From Actinacidiphila sp965342175 (GTDB lineage Bacteria; Actinomycetota; Actinomycetes; Streptomycetales; Streptomycetaceae): 64,000 bases of DNA. Position numbers and translations under genes: made by a program. Below are positions 53,705 to 62,182 of the stretch, piece after piece (the first letter of the stretch is position 1; the number at the start of each line of letters is the position of its first letter). Location: positions 1 through 64,000 of the forward strand of contig NZ_CBDRBL010000031.1 in assembly GCF_965342175.1 (NCBI RefSeq). Reading direction: 5' to 3'. A model generated the notes under the pieces. That model saw nothing but the letters and a program-made list of their open reading frames with translations. It made no database searches and was not told the DNA's origin.

Positions 53705-55570
53705 GTGCCCGCGACCCCTTCGAACGTGCCGGAGCCCAGCCGTACCGACCCGGCGCTGATCCGCAATTTCTGCATCATCGCGCACATCGACCACGGCAAG
53801 TCGACCCTTGCCGACCGGATGCTCCAGCTCACCGGTGTGGTGGATCAGCGGCAGATGCGCGCCCAATACCTCGACCGGATGGACATCGAGCGCGAGCGCG
53901 GCATCACGATCAAGTCCCAGGCCGTCAGGCTGCCCTGGGCGCCCACCGAGGGCGCCGGCCAGGGGAGGACCCACATCCTGAACATGATCGACACCCCGGG
54001 GCACGTGGACTTCACCTATGAGGTCTCCCGTTCGCTCGCGGCCTGCGAGGGCACGATCCTGCTGGTCGACGCCGCCCAGGGCATCGAGGCGCAGACCCTG
54101 GCCAACCTCTACCTGGCGATGGAGAACGACCTCACCATCGTCCCGGTGCTGAACAAGATCGACCTGCCGGCGGCGCAGCCCGAGAAGTTCTCCGAGGAGC
54201 TGGCCAACCTCATCGGCTGCGACCCCTCGGACGTCCTCAGGGTCTCGGCCAAGACCGGCCTCGGCGTCGAGGCGCTGCTGGACCGCGTGGTGGAGACCGT
54301 CCCGGCCCCGGTCGGCGTCGCCGACGCGCCCGCCCGCGCGATGATCTTCGACTCGGTGTACGACTCCTACCGCGGTGTCGTCACCTACGTCCGGGTCGTC
54401 GACGGCCAGCTCAGCAAGCGCGAGCGGATCAAGATGATGTCCACCGGCGCGACCCACGAGCTGCTGGAGATCGGCACCAACTCGCCCGAGATGCTGCCGG
54501 CCGACGGCCTCGGCGTGGGTGAGGTGGGCTACCTGATCACGGGTGTGAAGGACGTCCGCCAGTCCAAGGTGGGTGACACGATCACCCAGCAGGCCAAGGG
54601 CGCCACCGAGCCGCTGGGCGGCTACAAGGACCCCAAGCCCATGGTGTTCTCGGGCCTGTATCCGCTGGACGGCTCCGACTACCCGGAGCTGCGGGACGCG
54701 CTGGACAAGCTGCAGCTCAACGACGCGGCCCTGGTCTACGAGCCGGAGACCTCGGCGGCCCTCGGATTCGGCTTCCGCGTCGGCTTCCTCGGCCTGCTGC
54801 ACCTGGACGTGATCCGCGAGCGGCTGGAGCGCGAGTTCGGGCTGGACCTGATCGCGACCGCGCCGAACGTGGTCTACCGGGTGGTGATGGAGGACGGCAA
54901 GGAGCACGTCGTCACCAACCCCAGCGAGTTCCCCGAGGGCAAGATCGACGAGGTATACGAGCCGGTGGTCCGGGCGACGATCCTGGCGCCCACGGAGTTC
55001 ATCGGCGCGATCATGGAGCTCTGCCAGACCCGGCGCGGTTCCCTGCTCGGCATGGACTACCTCTCCGAGGACCGGGTGGAGATCCGCTACACCCTGCCGC
55101 TCGCCGAGATCGTCTTCGACTTCTTCGACCAGCTGAAGTCCAAGACGCGCGGCTACGCGTCGCTGGACTACGAGCCCACCGGCGAGCAGTCCTCCAGCCT
55201 GGTCAAGGTGGACATCCTGCTGCACGGCGACAAGGTCGACGCGTTCTCCGCGATCACGCACAAGGACAACGCCTACGCCTACGGCGTGCGCCTGGTGGCG
55301 AAGCTGCGTGAGCTGATCCCGCGGCAGAGCTTCGAGGTGCCGGTGCAGGCCGCCATCGGTTCGCGGGTCATCGCCCGCGAGACCATCCGCGCCATCCGCA
55401 AGGACGTCCTCGCCAAGTGCTACGGCGGCGACATCTCCCGCAAGCGGAAGCTGCTGGAGAAGCAGAAGGAAGGCAAGAAGCGGATGAAGATGGTCGGCTC
55501 CGTGGAGGTGCCGCAGGAGGCCTTCATCGCGGTGCTCTCCAGCGACGAGAGCGCGGCCAAGAAGAAGTAG
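53705..55570 (+). CDS. lepA: Elongation factor 4 (LepA)
   Basis: Translational GTPase that promotes back-translocation or ribosome biogenesis. Product is 621 aa. Seen: G1 AHIDHGKST, switch RGITIKSQAV, G3 DTPGHVDF, G4 NKIDLP, and the LepA-specific C-terminus with KCYGGDISRKRKLLEKQKEGKKRMK. GTG at 53705 (VPATPSNVPEP) leads into the conserved IRNFCIIAHID. A terminator follows at 55626. Confidence 0.97.
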   Translation: MPATPSNVPEPSRTDPALIRNFCIIAHIDHGKSTLADRMLQLTGVVDQRQMRAQYLDRMDIERERGITIKSQAVRLPWAPTEGAGQGRTHILNMIDTPGHVDFTYEVSRSLAACEGTILLVDAAQGIEAQTLANLYLAMENDLTIVPVLNKIDLPAAQPEKFSEELANLIGCDPSDVLRVSAKTGLGVEALLDRVVETVPAPVGVADAPARAMIFDSVYDSYRGVVTYVRVVDGQLSKRERIKMMSTGATHELLEIGTNSPEMLPADGLGVGEVGYLITGVKDVRQSKVGDTITQQAKGATEPLGGYKDPKPMVFSGLYPLDGSDYPELRDALDKLQLNDAALVYEPETSAALGFGFRVGFLGLLHLDVIRERLEREFGLDLIATAPNVVYRVVMEDGKEHVVTNPSEFPEGKIDEVYEPVVRATILAPTEFIGAIMELCQTRRGSLLGMDYLSEDRVEIRYTLPLAEIVFDFFDQLKSKTRGYASLDYEPTGEQSSSLVKVDILLHGDKVDAFSAITHKDNAYAYGVRLVAKLRELIPRQSFEVPVQAAIGSRVIARETIRAIRKDVLAKCYGGDISRKRKLLEKQKEGKKRMKMVGSVEVPQEAFIAVLSSDESAAKKK

Positions 55571-55625
55571 CGGCAGAGGAAGCCGGGGTGCGCGGGCCGG
55601 CGGCACGGCCTGGCGCGGCGCGCGG

Positions 55626-55662
55626 AAAGGGCGCTTGTCCGATCATCGGGCAAGCGCCCTTT
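55626..55662 (+). terminator. lepA terminator
   Basis: Perfect 12-bp stem AAAGGGCGCTTG / CAAGCGCCCTTT, 55 bp after the lepA stop. Confidence 0.75.
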
Positions 55663-55788
55663 CGTATCGGCGGTACGGCATTCGGGTGATTGGCAAAAAC
55701 CCCGCCCCGCGCGGTTTCTGTCGGGGAGTCCACGACGTTACTCCTTGTGACAGCGGCGAAAGGCGCCGCTGCGGAAGGGGAATGTGAA

Positions 55789-56046
55789 GTGAAGTACTCG
55801 AAGGCCGCGGCCGTCGTCGCCGGTTCCGTGATCGCGCTGGGCGCCGCCGGGGCCGCCGCGTCCCCCGCCTTCGCCAAGGAGGCCCTCCCGCTCGGCAACG
55901 GGCCGATGAAGATCCTGGACGCCAAGGACGAGGTCGCCAGGACCGGACTGAAGGCGGTCACCGGCAAGACGGGCGAGCTGCTCGGCGGCGCGGGAAGGGC
56001 TGGGGGGAACAAGAACATGATCGGCGGTCTGCCGATCGGCGGTTGA
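55789..56046 (+). CDS. Small secreted protein
   Basis: An 85-residue protein with a classical Sec signal peptide: KYSK, hydrophobic AAAVVAGSVIALGAAGAAA and a cleavage site after SPAFA, so about 56 residues are exported. The mature part is Gly/Lys/Leu-rich (EALPLGNGPMKILDAKDEVA, GLKAVTGKTGELLGG, MIGGLPIGG). No cysteines. I do not recognise a family. GGAAGGGG lies 9 bp before GTG 55789. A terminator at 56098 closes it, so it is a one-gene unit. Confidence 0.72.
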   Translation: MKYSKAAAVVAGSVIALGAAGAAASPAFAKEALPLGNGPMKILDAKDEVARTGLKAVTGKTGELLGGAGRAGGNKNMIGGLPIGG

Positions 56047-56097
56047 GCGTCGGGCTCCCGGTGGGCCGCCGGTGGGTGACCGGAGCCGTAACCGGAA

Positions 56098-56127
56098 GGC
56101 GGGCTCCCCGGATTCCGGGAGCCCGCC
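56098..56127 (+). terminator. Terminator of the secreted-protein gene
   Basis: Perfect 11-bp stem GGCGGGCTCCC / GGGAGCCCGCC with loop CGGATTCC, 52 bp after the stop. Confidence 0.7.
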
Positions 56128-56218
56128 GTTATGTGTATTCGCCATACATGAGGTGGTGGCGGTCGCATCGCGCGGCTACGGCCTCTTACCAAGCGGGCGT
56201 CGATTCCCTACCCTGATC

Positions 56219-56245
56219 ACCACTCGGTGGTTACTCACGAGTCAC
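56219..56245. promoter_or_regulatory. Candidate operator of the acyl-CoA ligase gene
   Basis: Two adjacent inverted repeats: ACCAC-TCG-GTGGT (56219-56231) and GTTACTC-AC-GAGTCAC (56230-56245, one mismatch), 31 bp before the GTG start. Their position suits a repressor site; no regulator gene is adjacent. Confidence 0.35.
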
Positions 56246-56276
56246 CCAGCAAAGAGGCGGGCCTCCGGAGGTTGTC

Positions 56277-58154
56277 GTGACCGACACGCAGACTTTGATC
56301 GAGAACCGGCCGCCCTCCGTGGCGAACCTGTTCCTGGAGCGCGTCGAGCAGACGCCGGATGCCGAGGCCTACCGCTTCCCGGTGGCGTCGGCGGACGGGG
56401 GCGCCGAGTCATGGCGGTCGCTCACCTGGCGGCAGGCCGCGGAGCGGGTGCACGCCGTCGCCGCGGGCCTGATGGACCTCGGCGTACGCCCAGAGGAGCG
56501 GGTGGCGATCGCCTCCACCACCCGGGTCGAGTGGATCCTGGCCGACCTCGGGGTGCTCTGCGCCGGTGCGGCGACCACCACCGTCTACCCGACGACCAAC
56601 GCCGACGAGACGGCCTTCATCCTGGCCGACTCCGGCAGCCGGGTGCTGATCGCCGAGAACGCCGCTCAACTGGCCAAGGTCGCCGGGCGCCGCGCCGAAC
56701 TGCCCGACCTGGCCCACGTCGTGGTCGTCGACGCCGAAGGCGCCGACGTCGGGGACGACGGCTGGGCGCTGACGCTGACCCAGTTGGAGCAGCGCGGCAA
56801 GGTCTACCTGGAGAAGAACTCCGAGGCCGTCCGCAAGGCCGTGGGCGAGATCACCAAGGACCAGCTCGCCACCCTCATCTACACGTCCGGCACGACCGGC
56901 CGCCCCAAGGGCGTGCGGCTGCCGCACGACTGCTGGGCGTACATGGCCAGGGCGATCCAGGCGAACGGCCTGCTGCAGGCCGACGACATCCAGTACCTCT
57001 GGCTGCCGCTGGCGCACGTCTTCGGCAAGGTGCTCCTCGCCGGGCACATCACCATCGGCCATGTGACCGCGGTCGACGGCCGCGTCGACAAGATCATCGA
57101 GAATCTGCCGGTCGTGCAGCCCACCTACATGGCCGCCGTCCCGCGCATCTTCGAGAAGGTCTACAACGGCGTCGCCGCCAAGGCCCGCGCCGGCGGTGCG
57201 GCCAAGTACCGGATCTTCAAGTGGGCCGCCGAGGTCGCCCGCGAGTACGCCAAGGTCACCCAGGACAACCGCCGTCGCACCGGCAAGGCGAGCGCCCCCT
57301 TCGGCCTGTCCGCCCAGCACGCGGTCGCCGACCGCCTGGTGTACGCCAAGCTCCGCGACGCCTTCGGCGGCAGACTGCGCGCCTGTGTCTCCGGCTCCGC
57401 CGCCCTCTCCCCGGAGATCGGCTACTTCTTCTCGGGCGCCGGCATCCACATCCTGGAGGGCTACGGCCTGACCGAGTCCAGCGCCGCCAGTTTCGTCAAC
57501 CCCGGCGAGGCCTACCGGACCGGCACGGTCGGCAAGCCGCTGCCCGGCACCGAAGTCCGCATCGCCGAGGACGGGGAGATCCTGCTGCGCGGCCCCGGCA
57601 TCATGGAGGGCTACCACGGGCTGCCCGACAAGACGGTCGAAGTTCTGGAGCCGGACGGCTGGTTCCACACCGGTGACATCGGGGAGCTCTCCGCGGACGG
57701 CTACCTCACCATCACCGACCGCAAGAAGGACATCATCAAGAACTCCAACGGCAAGTACATCGCGCCGGCCGCGGTCGAGGGCCAGTTCAAGGCGGCGTGC
57801 CCGTTCATCAGCAACGTCCTGGTGATCGGCGCCGACCGCAACTTCTGCACCGCCCTCTTCGCCCTCGACGAGCCCGCGATCCTCGGCTGGGCGCGGGAGA
57901 ACGGGCTGGAGGGCAAGCCCTACGCGGAGGTCGTCGGCTCCGAGCAGGTGCGGGCCCTGATGGACGGTTACGTGCGGCGGGTCAACGAGGACCTCCAGCG
58001 CTGGCAGCAGATCAAGACCTTCCGTGTGCTGCCCCGCGACCTGGACGTGGAGCACGGCGACCTCACGCCGAGCCTGAAGCTCAAGCGGCCGGTCGTGGAG
58101 CGGGAGTTCAAGGACCTGATCGACGACATGTACGCCGGCACGCGGGAACACTGA
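56277..58154 (+). CDS. Long-chain fatty-acid--CoA ligase
   Basis: AMP-forming acyl-CoA synthetase, 625 aa. Seen: the ATP loop IYTSGTTGRPKGVRLPHD, the A5 motif GYGLTESSA, the A7-A8 region GDIGELSADGYLTITDRKKDIIKNSNGKYI and the C-terminal LTPSLKLKRPVV. Length and motifs match the FadD15-like branch. It activates fatty acids for lipid synthesis or breakdown; chain length cannot be read. GTG 56277 with GGAGG at close spacing. Confidence 0.93.
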   Translation: MTDTQTLIENRPPSVANLFLERVEQTPDAEAYRFPVASADGGAESWRSLTWRQAAERVHAVAAGLMDLGVRPEERVAIASTTRVEWILADLGVLCAGAATTTVYPTTNADETAFILADSGSRVLIAENAAQLAKVAGRRAELPDLAHVVVVDAEGADVGDDGWALTLTQLEQRGKVYLEKNSEAVRKAVGEITKDQLATLIYTSGTTGRPKGVRLPHDCWAYMARAIQANGLLQADDIQYLWLPLAHVFGKVLLAGHITIGHVTAVDGRVDKIIENLPVVQPTYMAAVPRIFEKVYNGVAAKARAGGAAKYRIFKWAAEVAREYAKVTQDNRRRTGKASAPFGLSAQHAVADRLVYAKLRDAFGGRLRACVSGSAALSPEIGYFFSGAGIHILEGYGLTESSAASFVNPGEAYRTGTVGKPLPGTEVRIAEDGEILLRGPGIMEGYHGLPDKTVEVLEPDGWFHTGDIGELSADGYLTITDRKKDIIKNSNGKYIAPAAVEGQFKAACPFISNVLVIGADRNFCTALFALDEPAILGWARENGLEGKPYAEVVGSEQVRALMDGYVRRVNEDLQRWQQIKTFRVLPRDLDVEHGDLTPSLKLKRPVVEREFKDLIDDMYAGTREH

Positions 58155-58472
58155 GCGGCGAGCGCCGGGCGGCGCCTCACGCGCGGGCTCGATCGAATTG
58201 CGCGGGTTCCACGCCCGCGAGGTCCCGCCGGATCGCCGCCGCCCGCGCCGCCCGCCGCGAGCGGCCGCCGCCCCGCGGGTGCGGTGCGCCGGGACGAAGA
58301 CCCGGCCGGGCCCGGCACAGGCGCGAGACCCGCGCCGACCGCGCCGGGCCCCGGGCAGGGGGCACCCGCCGAGGCGCGGACCACCCGGACACCGGGCCGA
58401 CCGTCCAGGGCACCGCACACGCTGCCGGGCGGCCGGCCCGGCGTTCTGCGGGGATGGCGGACAATGGGTCGC

Positions 58473-59705
58473 ATGCCATCCGTACTTCCCGACGGGGAGC
58501 CCATGCCCGAGGACGGCGCGCTCCCGCCGACCGCCCTGCGTGACGTGGAAGCCCGCCCGCTGGGGTTCTACCTGCACGTCCCCTACTGCGCCACCCGTTG
58601 CGGCTACTGCGACTTCAACACCTACACCGCCGCCGAGCTGCGCGGCACCGGCGGTGTGCTCGCATCCCGGGAGAACTACGCGGACACCCTGATCGACGAG
58701 ATCCGGCTGGCCCGCAAGGTGCTGGGCGACGACCCGCGCCGGGTCGAGACCGTCTTCGTCGGGGGCGGGACGCCGACCCTGCTGCCGGCCGCGGACCTGG
58801 CCCGGATGCTGGGGGCGATCCGGGAGGAGTTCGGCCTCGCGGAGGGCGCGGAGGTCACGACGGAGGCGAACCCGGAGTCGGTGGACCCGGCGTACCTCGA
58901 GGAGCTGCGGGCCGGGGGGTACACGCGGATCTCGTTCGGGATGCAGAGCGCCCGCCCGCACGTGCTGCAGGTGCTGGACCGCCGGCACACGCCCGGCCGG
59001 CCCGAGCAGTGCGTGGCGGAGGCGCGCGCGGCGGGGTTCGAGCACGTCAACCTGGACCTGATCTACGGCACGCCCGGGGAGTCGGACGACGACTGGCGGG
59101 CGTCGCTGGACGCCGCGATCGGCGCGGGGCCGGACCATGTGTCGGCGTACGCGCTGATCGTCGAGGAGGGCACGCAGCTGGCCCGCAGGATCCGGCGCGG
59201 CGAGGTGCCGATGACGGACGACGACGTGCACGCGGACCGCTACCTGATCGCGGAGGAGCGTCTGGCGGCGGCCGGCTACGGCTGGTACGAAGTGTCGAAC
59301 TGGGCGACCTCGCAGGCGGCCCGGTGCCGCCACAACGAGCTGTACTGGACCGGCGCGGACTGGTGGGGCGCCGGCCCGGGCGCGCACAGCCATGTGGGCG
59401 GGGTGCGCTGGTGGAACGTGAAGCATCCGGCGGCGTACGCGGCGGCGCTCGCCGAGGGCCGCAGTCCCGGGGCGGGACGTGAGCTGCTGGCGGCGGAGGA
59501 CCGCCGGGTGGAGCGGATCCTTCTGGAGCTGAGGCTGTCCGACGGGTGCCCGCTCGACGTGCTGGCCCCGGCGGGCGCCGAGGCCGCGGAGCGTGCGGTA
59601 GGGGACGGCCTCCTGGAGCCGGGGCCTTACCGCGAGGGCCGTGCCGTCCTCACCCTGCGCGGCCGCCTGCTGGCGGACGCGGTGGTCAGGGACCTGGTCG
59701 ACTGA
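58473..59705 (+). CDS. hemW: Radical SAM family heme chaperone HemW
   Basis: Homologue of coproporphyrinogen III oxidase (HemN) that binds heme. Product is 410 aa. Seen: LGFYLHVPYC, CATRCGYC with Cys39, Cys43 and Cys46 (CxxxCxxC) then DFNTY, TVFVGGGTPTLL, the SAM-binding SFGMQSARPHVLQVLDR split at Q, NLDLIYGTPGES and the C-terminal winged-helix part. The HemN-specific N-terminal Arg patch is absent, favouring HemW. ATG 58473 is preferred; ATG 58464 adds three residues. The 318-bp upstream gap (58155-58472) has no other feature I can support. Confidence 0.9.
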   Translation: MPSVLPDGEPMPEDGALPPTALRDVEARPLGFYLHVPYCATRCGYCDFNTYTAAELRGTGGVLASRENYADTLIDEIRLARKVLGDDPRRVETVFVGGGTPTLLPAADLARMLGAIREEFGLAEGAEVTTEANPESVDPAYLEELRAGGYTRISFGMQSARPHVLQVLDRRHTPGRPEQCVAEARAAGFEHVNLDLIYGTPGESDDDWRASLDAAIGAGPDHVSAYALIVEEGTQLARRIRRGEVPMTDDDVHADRYLIAEERLAAAGYGWYEVSNWATSQAARCRHNELYWTGADWWGAGPGAHSHVGGVRWWNVKHPAAYAAALAEGRSPGAGRELLAAEDRRVERILLELRLSDGCPLDVLAPAGAEAAERAVGDGLLEPGPYREGRAVLTLRGRLLADAVVRDLVD

Positions 59706-59823
59706 GCCCCGGCCTGTCCGCTCACTCGGCGGAGTGAAGCGCTGCGCATCCCGGCAGTGCCTCCCTACGCTGTTCGTAAGACGCCTCCGCGTAAGCGGCG
59801 GCGGGAAGCGGAGGGCCACGGAG

Positions 59824-60395
59824 ATGACCGCTGTGGATGATCGCCGGATGACTGACTTCTTCGAGAACCTCCAGGTTCCCGAGGGGGTCAAGGTCGAGCT
59901 CCTCAGGGGGGAGATCGTGATGATGGCCGGGCCCGACCTGGTCCACAACGACATCGTCGACGCGGTGATCGACCAGTTCCCCCGCACACGGTGGAGGCGC
60001 TTGCAGGCGCAGGACATCGCGATTCCCGGGGAGGCGAGTGAACCCCAGCCGGACCTCGTGGTCCTCGAGCGCGGCGCGGGGCCCTCCTCGGGGCGCCTCT
60101 GCCGTCCGAGGCCGTCACCCTGGTCGTCGAAGTCGTCTCCCGGACCAGTGCTCACCGCGACCACGTCGTCAAGCGGTCGATCTACGCCGCCGGGAAAGTG
60201 CCCGTCTATCTGATCATCGATCCCCTTGCCGCCGAGTGCGTCGTTCTCACCGAGCCCGTCGGCACCGGCGACCAGGCCGACTACCGGGCCGAGCGGACCT
60301 GGAAGTTCGGCGAGACGGTGCGGTTGCCGGTGGTGGACGTCGCGCTCGACACCGCGTCGTTCCAGGTCCTGCCCGGGCTCACTCCGGGGCCGTGA
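59824..60395 (+). pseudogene. Uma2 family nuclease-like protein, frameshifted
   Basis: Uma2 (DUF820) proteins have a PD-(D/E)xK nuclease fold. From ATG 59824 the first part reads VKVELLRGEIVMMAGPDLVH and EPQPDLVVLERGAGPSSG, then runs out of frame. The rest continues in another frame from about 60101: LPSEAVTLVVEVVSRTSA, HRDHVVKRSIYAAGKVP, VYLIIDPLAAECVVLTEP, ending at 60395. A single missing base near 60097-60101 would restore the protein. Either the gene is dead or the sequence has an indel. Its 3' end overlaps the DUF3097 gene. Confidence 0.8.
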
Positions 60396-61209
60396 CGAAG
60401 TCGATCAGTTCCTCCACGCGGCCCAGCAGCTCCGGCTGCAGGTCCTTGTAGGAGTGGACGGCGCCCAGGATGCGCTGCCAGGCGGCGCCGGTGTTCTCCG
60501 GCCAGCCCAGGGCCCGGCACACGCCGGTCTTCCAGTCCTGGCCGCGGGGGACGGCCGGCCAGGCGGGGATGCCGAGGGAGGAGGGCTTCACGGCCTCCCA
60601 GACGTCGACGAAGGGGTGGCCGACGACCAGGACGTGCTCGCCGGTCACCTCCGCCGCGATGCGGGACTCCTTGCTGCCGGGCACGAGGTGGTCGACGAGC
60701 ACGCCGAGCCGGGCGTCCGGGCCGGGGGCGAAGGACGCGACGACGCTGGGGAGGTCGTCGACGCCCTCCAGGTACTCGACGACGACGCCCTCGACGCGCA
60801 GGTCGTCGCCCCAGACGCGTTCGACCAGTTCCGCGTCGTGCCGGCCCTCGACGTAGATCCGGCCCGCCCGGGCGACCCGGGCGCGGGCGCCGGGGACGGC
60901 GATGGAGCCGGAGGCGGTCAGCCGGGGGCCCGCCGCGGGGGCGGCGGCGGAGGGTCGCACGAGGGTGACCACGCGGCCCTCCAGGAGGAATCCGCGGGGC
61001 GTCATCGGGAACACGCGGTGCTTGCCGAAGCGGTCCTCCAGGGTGACCGTCGGGCCCTCGGCGGTCTTCTCGCAGCGGACGACCGCGCCGCAGAAGCCGG
61101 TGGACACCTCCTCCACCACCAGGTCCCGTTCTGCCGCGACCTCGGGCGCGGGCGCGGCGGGCCGCTTCCACGGCGGGGTGAGGTCGGGGTCGTAGCTGCG
61201 GCTGCGCAT
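60379..61209 (-). CDS. DUF3097 family protein
   Basis: A 276-residue soluble protein widespread in actinobacteria. Recognised by LVVEEVSTGFCGAVVRCE, EDRFGKHRVFPMTPRGFLLEG, RIYVEGRHDAELVERVWGDD, SVVASFAPGPDARLGVLVDHL and VLVVGHPFVDVWEAVKP. The GRHDAELVERVWG and the DARLGVLVDHLV segments resemble a TOPRIM-like fold, which would suggest a nucleic-acid enzyme, but function is unknown. ATG 61209 has no clear Shine-Dalgarno; an MBL-fold gene lies upstream on the same strand. Confidence 0.85.
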   Translation of the reverse strand: MRSRSYDPDLTPPWKRPAAPAPEVAAERDLVVEEVSTGFCGAVVRCEKTAEGPTVTLEDRFGKHRVFPMTPRGFLLEGRVVTLVRPSAAAPAAGPRLTASGSIAVPGARARVARAGRIYVEGRHDAELVERVWGDDLRVEGVVVEYLEGVDDLPSVVASFAPGPDARLGVLVDHLVPGSKESRIAAEVTGEHVLVVGHPFVDVWEAVKPSSLGIPAWPAVPRGQDWKTGVCRALGWPENTGAAWQRILGAVHSYKDLQPELLGRVEELIDFVTAPE

Positions 61210-61239
61210 GCCTGGGATCGTAACCGCGCCGCCGCGCGC

Positions 61240-61974
61240 TCAGGCGGAGGGGAACCGGGCGGCGAGCGCGTCCCGTTGGGCGCGTACGAAGCGGGCGTCG
61301 ACGACGGCGCCGTGCCCCGGCACGTACAGCGCGGTCTCGCCGCCCAGCCGCAGCAGTTCGTCCAGGGCCGCGGGCCAGGCCTGCGGGGCGGCGTCGGGCC
61401 CGGCCTGGGGCTCACCGGACTCCTCGACGAGGTCGCCGCAGAAGACCACGGCCGGCGTGCCGAGCACGACCACCACCAGGTCGTGCGCGGTGTGTCCGTC
61501 GCCTGGGTGGACCAGCAGTACCTGGCGGTCGCCGCCGAGATCGAGCACATAGGAGCCGACCACGAGGTGTCCGGGGTACACCAGGGCCCGCACCGCCTGC
61601 GCCGCCTCCTCCTCGTCGACTCCGTGCCCGACGGCGTCGGCGGCCAGGGAGGACCGCTCGCGTTCGAGGTAGGCGCCGAGGGTCATCTCACCGAAGACCT
61701 GGACGTCCTCGAAGGCGGCGGTGCCGAAGACGTGGTCGAAGTGGCCGTGGGTGAGTGCGATGTCCGTCACGTCCCGCCCGGTCAGCTCGCGGACCTCCTG
61801 GCGCAGGCCGGCGCCCTCGGGGACGGAGGAACCCGTGTCGATCAGCAGCACGCCGTCGTCGCCCACGACGACTCCGACGGTCACGTCGAGGAAGGGCAGC
61901 CGCCGCCGTGCGACTCCCGGTGCGAGGTGCTCCCAGCCGCCGGGGGAGCCCGGCGCGGTCGGTGTGGTCTCCAC
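61240..61974 (-). CDS. MBL-fold metallo-hydrolase
   Basis: A 244-residue beta-lactamase-fold hydrolase. The metal motif THGHFDH is present; downstream ligands are His in HPGDGHTAHDL, Asp in VVFCGDLVEESG and His in VPGHGAVVD. The substrate is unknown. GTG 61974 (VETTPTAPGSPGG) follows a low-similarity upstream frame. It lies 30 bp upstream of the DUF3097 gene and may form an operon with it. Confidence 0.88.
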   Translation of the reverse strand: METTPTAPGSPGGWEHLAPGVARRRLPFLDVTVGVVVGDDGVLLIDTGSSVPEGAGLRQEVRELTGRDVTDIALTHGHFDHVFGTAAFEDVQVFGEMTLGAYLERERSSLAADAVGHGVDEEEAAQAVRALVYPGHLVVGSYVLDLGGDRQVLLVHPGDGHTAHDLVVVVLGTPAVVFCGDLVEESGEPQAGPDAAPQAWPAALDELLRLGGETALYVPGHGAVVDARFVRAQRDALAARFPSA

Positions 61975-62084
61975 AACGCGACGGTATCCCCGCGACGTGC
62001 CCCCGCGCCCGCTACGGTGCCGGTCGGGGGCGTTCCCCGGAACGGACCCGGGGGCGGCCTTGCCGAGGTCTTGCCACCTCGCCT

Positions 62085-62090
62085 TACACT
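62085..62090 (+). promoter_or_regulatory. Likely -10 box of hrcA
   Basis: TACACT lies 14 bp before the CIRCE element, with TTGCCG at 62060-62065 at 19-bp spacing as the possible -35. Placement suits repression by a protein bound to CIRCE. Confidence 0.45.
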
Positions 62091-62103
62091 GACTTGGGGA
62101 AAG

Positions 62104-62130
62104 CTGGCACTCAGGGAAGCGGAGTGCCAG
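62104..62130. promoter_or_regulatory. CIRCE operator of hrcA-dnaJ
   Basis: CTGGCACTC, nine-base spacer, GAGTGCCAG: the perfect palindromic form of the CIRCE consensus TTAGCACTC-N9-GAGTGCTAA with CTGG replacing TTAG. It sits between the promoter and the hrcA start and is the binding site of the HrcA repressor. Confidence 0.9.
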
Positions 62131-62182
62131 ACCGCGGGGGGCGACACGACCCGTACGGTGACCGAGTGACTGGAGGTGCGCG

